64,000 nt of DNA from Paracoccus kondratievae (GTDB lineage: Bacteria > Pseudomonadota > Alphaproteobacteria > Rhodobacterales > Rhodobacteraceae), in contig NZ_CP045072.1 in assembly GCF_009301415.1 (NCBI RefSeq), forward strand, positions 469,501-533,500, given 5' to 3'. The position numbers and the translations under genes were made by a program. The notes under the pieces were generated by a model that was not told the origin of the DNA, made no database searches, and worked only from the letters and a program-made list of their open reading frames with translations. Within the stretch, counting starts at the first letter, position 1. Each line of letters starts with the position of its first letter. Shown in pieces: positions 61,757-64,000 of the stretch.

Positions 61757-62782
61757 TTATCCGGACGCTTCGCGCAGTTTTGCCAGCAATCCGGCCATGT
61801 CGGGCGGCAGCGGGCTGGTAAAGGTCAGCGTCTCGCCGCTGACCGGATGTTCAAAGCCCAGCTCGGCGGCGTGCAGCGCCTGGCGGGAAAAGGCGGCGAC
61901 CGCCGCTGCGGCATCTGTTCCCAGAGCCCGGGCCGAGGCCCGCCTGTTCCCACCATAGACCGGGTCGCCGACAAGGCCCAATCCCGCATGGGCCATATGC
62001 ACGCGGATTTGATGGGTCCGGCCCGTTTCCAGCCAGCATTCGACCAGCATGGCGGTGGGGGGCGTGCCGAATGTTTCAAGCACCTTTGCGCGGGTCACAG
62101 CATGACGGCCGCTGTGAAAGCTGACGGCCTGACGCTGCCGGTCGGTCGGGTGGCGGCCGATCATGGTCGCAATCCGCAGCACGCCGCCCGCTTCAAAGCT
62201 GACGCTAGGCAGGCCACGGAGTCGCGGATCGGCCGGGTCGATCATGCCATGGGCGATGGCGATATAACGTCGCCGTGCGGTGTGATCGGCAAATTGCCGG
62301 GCAAGCCCCTGATGCGCGCGGTCGGTTTTTGCCACGACCAGAAGGCCCGAGGTCTCTTTGTCGATGCGGTGCACGATGCCTGGACGGGCGGTCCCTCCGA
62401 TACCCGACAGGCTGCCTGCGCAATGGGCAAGCAGCGCATTGACCAGCGTGCCCGAAGGCGCACCGGGCGCGGGGTGGACCACCATGCCGGCGGGTTTGTC
62501 GACGACGATCAGGTCCTCATCCTCATGGGCGACGGACAGGGGGATCGCCTCGGGCTGGGCGTCCAGCGGCTCGGGCTCGTTGATGCGGATAAGATAATCC
62601 CCGGTTTCCGCCCGCGCCTTGCCATCCGCCACCGGGCCAGATGGTCCGGTGACTGCGCCATCGGCGATCAGCTTTGCCAGGCGCGAGCGCGACAGAGCCG
62701 CCTGCTCTGGTGCGGCCAGCGCAAGCGCCTTATCAAGGCGTTCGGACAGCCCTTCGGGAATGGTGATGAGGATTTCTGCCAT
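61757..62782 (-). CDS. rluD: Ribosomal large subunit pseudouridine synthase (RluD/RluA family)
   Basis: Isomerises uridines in 23S rRNA to pseudouridine. The 341 residues have an N-terminal S4 RNA-binding domain (EGLSERLDKALALAAPEQAALSRSRLAKLI), then the catalytic RluA domain with GIVHRIDKETSGLLVVAKT (catalytic Asp in HRID), ARRRYIAI and LETGRTHQIRVHMAHAGLGLVGDPVYG. The ATG at 62780-62782 overlaps the start codon of the divergent gene; no strong Shine-Dalgarno is seen. Target positions cannot be fixed by sequence alone within the RluA family. Confidence 0.92.
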   Translation of the reverse strand: MAEILITIPEGLSERLDKALALAAPEQAALSRSRLAKLIADGAVTGPSGPVADGKARAETGDYLIRINEPEPLDAQPEAIPLSVAHEDEDLIVVDKPAGMVVHPAPGAPSGTLVNALLAHCAGSLSGIGGTARPGIVHRIDKETSGLLVVAKTDRAHQGLARQFADHTARRRYIAIAHGMIDPADPRLRGLPSVSFEAGGVLRIATMIGRHPTDRQRQAVSFHSGRHAVTRAKVLETFGTPPTAMLVECWLETGRTHQIRVHMAHAGLGLVGDPVYGGNRRASARALGTDAAAAVAAFSRQALHAAELGFEHPVSGETLTFTSPLPPDMAGLLAKLREASG

Positions 62783-63086
62783 GACACGGGATGATAGGCC
62801 GGATGCGGGGCCAGAGGAAGCGTTGCCGATGCTGCGCTGGCTGCGCCTTCTGGTGACTGCGCTGGCGGTGGTGATGGGGGTGGGCGTGCTGGTGATCGCC
62901 GCGCTGCTGTGGCTGCGTCTGTCGCAACCGCTGCTGCCTGAACTGCCCGAACAGATTACCCTGCCTGCAGGCGCGCAACCCGCCGCTGTCACCTTTGCCC
63001 GCGATTGGCTGGTGGTGGTGACCCAAGCGGGCGAGGTGCTGCTTTATGACAAGCAGGGCAGGCTGCGCGGACAGGTTCAGCCCTGA
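62781..63086 (+). CDS. Small single-pass membrane protein (DUF6476-like)
   Basis: A 101-residue protein with an acidic N-terminus, one hydrophobic helix (about residues 19-45) and a short C-terminal domain (ITLPAGAQPAAVTFARDWLVVVTQAGEVLLYD), matching what I recall of the DUF6476 family, usually found beside rluD in Rhodobacterales. The ATG at 62781 shares bases with the divergent rluD start (CATG). A second ATG at 62829 has an AGAGGAAG site and is an alternative. Function unknown. Confidence 0.72.
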   Translation: MTRDDRPDAGPEEALPMLRWLRLLVTALAVVMGVGVLVIAALLWLRLSQPLLPELPEQITLPAGAQPAAVTFARDWLVVVTQAGEVLLYDKQGRLRGQVQP

Positions 63087-63370
63087 TCGCTGCCCGTGTT
63101 CAGCGGGCCGGCCGGATTGACCGAGGTCACACCCTTGCCCTCCAGCGCGTCAAGGCGGGCACGCAGTTCGGCATTCTCGGTCCGGGCCTTGATCGCCATT
63201 TCGCGCACCGCTTCGAATTCTTCGCGGGTGACGAAATCGCGATCGGCCAGCCAGCGATCAATCCAGCCGTTAAAGGCAGTCTGGGCCTCGTCCTTGGCGC
63301 CCTGGGCCACGCCCATGGCGTTGGTCATCAATTTCGAGAGATCGTCGAGAAAGCGGTTGTTTGCAGTCAT
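63077..63370 (-). CDS. ubiK: UbiK-like accessory factor (BMFP domain)
   Basis: A 97-residue helical protein of the BMFP/UbiK family: MTANNRFLDDLSKLMTNAMG, GAKDEAQTAFNGWIDRWL, DFVTREEFEAVREMAIKARTENAELRARLDALE, with a C-terminal coiled coil. UbiK assists ubiquinone biosynthesis by bridging UbiJ and Ubi enzymes at the membrane; assignment here is by family. It converges on the DUF6476-like gene with a ten-base overlap and is divergent from lgt. Confidence 0.85.
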   Translation of the reverse strand: MTANNRFLDDLSKLMTNAMGVAQGAKDEAQTAFNGWIDRWLADRDFVTREEFEAVREMAIKARTENAELRARLDALEGKGVTSVNPAGPLNTGSDQG

Positions 63371-63471
63371 GGCGGGCCTTTCGGTTCAGCGAGACCTTCT
63401 ATATGGCCCCGCTTGCCGGCCTGTTCAATTGCCCGCGCCCCTTCCTGCGCCGGCGAGTTCCAGATGGCCGG

Positions 63472-63499
63472 TTGACACCGCGGTCCCCCCGCGTAGCCT
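63472..63499 (+). promoter_or_regulatory. Candidate sigma-70 promoter of lgt
   Basis: Consensus TTGACA (63472-63477), 16 bases, TAGCCT (63494-63499), about 25 bases before the lgt ATG. The -35 is exact; the -10 is weak. Confidence 0.45.
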
Positions 63500-63523
63500 G
63501 CGCCCGCGCCAGATGAGGAGCCC

Positions 63524-64000
63524 ATGATCCCCTTTCCCCGCATTTCGCCCGAGATCTTTACCGTCGACATTTTCGGGTGGGAGCTCTCGTTGCGCTGGTA
63601 TGCGCTGGCCTATCTGGTCGGGCTGCTGATCGGCTGGCGCATTATCGTTGCACTGATGCGCCGCCCGCGTCTTTGGGGCGGTGGTGCGCCCATGCGCCCC
63701 GAACAGGTCGAAGAGTTGCTGACATGGGTGATCGTCGGCGTGGTCCTGGGCGGGCGGCTGGGCTTTGTGCTGTTCTACCAGCCGGCCTATTACCTGGCCA
63801 ATCCTTCGCAGATTCCGGTGATCTGGCAGGGCGGTATGTCCTTTCACGGCGGTTTTCTGGGTGTGGTTATCGCGGCGTGGTGGTTCTGCCGCCGCCACGG
63901 CATAGCGCCGATGCGGCTTGCGGATGCGTTGTCGGTTGCGACGCCCATTGGGCTGGGCCTTGGGCGGGTGGCGAACTTCATCAACGCCGAGCTTTGGGGG
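63524..64000 (+). CDS. lgt: Prolipoprotein diacylglyceryl transferase (partial, runs off the right edge)
   Basis: Inner-membrane enzyme that transfers diacylglycerol from phosphatidylglycerol to the lipobox cysteine of prolipoproteins. 159 residues are visible, with the family opening [49 protein letters not shown], and the signature [13 protein letters not shown] (essential His), followed by [13 protein letters not shown], which leads into the conserved Lgt motif. GAGGAG precedes the ATG. The C-terminal half lies outside the window. Confidence 0.97.
   Translation, partial: MIPFPRISPEIFTVDIFGWELSLRWYALAYLVGLLIGWRIIVALMRRPRLWGGGAPMRPEQVEELLTWVIVGVVLGGRLGFVLFYQPAYYLANPSQIPVIWQGGMSFHGGFLGVVIAAWWFCRRHGIAPMRLADALSVATPIGLGLGRVANFINAELWG

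Noticed and set aside
59321..62794. Open frame of more than 1100 codons spanning rpoH and rluD on the opposite strand
   Set aside because: It is antisense to three genes with clear homology, has no ribosome-binding site of note and no domain; an artefact of GC-rich codon usage.

Overview
The window is GC-rich chromosomal DNA from an alphaproteobacterium of the Rhodobacterales, most likely a Paracoccus. The basis is the NuoA-N operon interrupted by small extra genes (the arrangement described for Paracoccus denitrificans), subunit sizes and cluster-binding cysteine positions matching the P. denitrificans Nqo proteins, a class II AroA, and Rhodobacterales-type small families (DUF2842, DUF5333, DUF5337 and a DUF6476-like protein). 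There are no rRNA or tRNA genes, insertion sequences, prophage genes or CRISPR arrays. No gene-free stretch exceeds 300 bases; the longest are 60494-60784, 51118-51356 and 46999-47230, and each is described below.

Layout. 1-4418 (minus strand): urease operon ureD-ureA-ureJ-ureB-ureC-(DUF1127)-ureE, cut by the left edge. 4618-8013 (plus): purA, a DUF2842 protein, thiamine pyrophosphokinase and an M20 amidohydrolase. 8101-12477 (minus): lpdA, DUF924, an MFS transporter and queA. 12599-13322: bfd-like ferredoxin and bacterioferritin. 13393-20097: gph, glmU-glmS, an AlkD-like glycosylase, a lipoprotein, moaA and a GFA/CENP-V protein. 20246-23472: uvrA and DUF4260. 23652-44847 (plus): the 14-gene nuo operon with seven interspersed non-Nuo frames, continuing into birA, coaX and RNase J. 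44893-46998: trmB and aroA. 47231-49034: a frameshifted ArsR-like regulator divergent from a NIPSNAP/ABM/ACT operon. 49213-53636 (minus): prpE and maeB. 53796-58258 (plus): nucleoside salvage operon cdd-deoA-deoB-add-upp. 58327-64000: a SPOR protein, an M48-like protein that has lost its catalytic motif, rpoH, rluD, a DUF6476-like protein, ubiK and the start of lgt.

How the genes work together. Most are housekeeping: complex I respiration, purine, cell-wall, shikimate, tRNA-modification and repair functions. The accessory metabolic blocks are urea hydrolysis with a Ni permease-like UreJ, propionate activation (prpE), anaplerosis (maeB) and nucleoside salvage in a tightly overlapped operon.

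The less ordinary signals are mostly regulatory. An identical 14-bp LacI-type operator lies at the same distance upstream of lpdA and maeB. A cluster of TTTGCAAA-type sites precedes prpE. A nested inverted-repeat structure directly follows rpoH. A hairpin with a T-rich tail abuts the moaA start. A perfect operator palindrome overlaps the start of the frameshifted regulator. I did not find a clearly new defence, secretion or mobile system.
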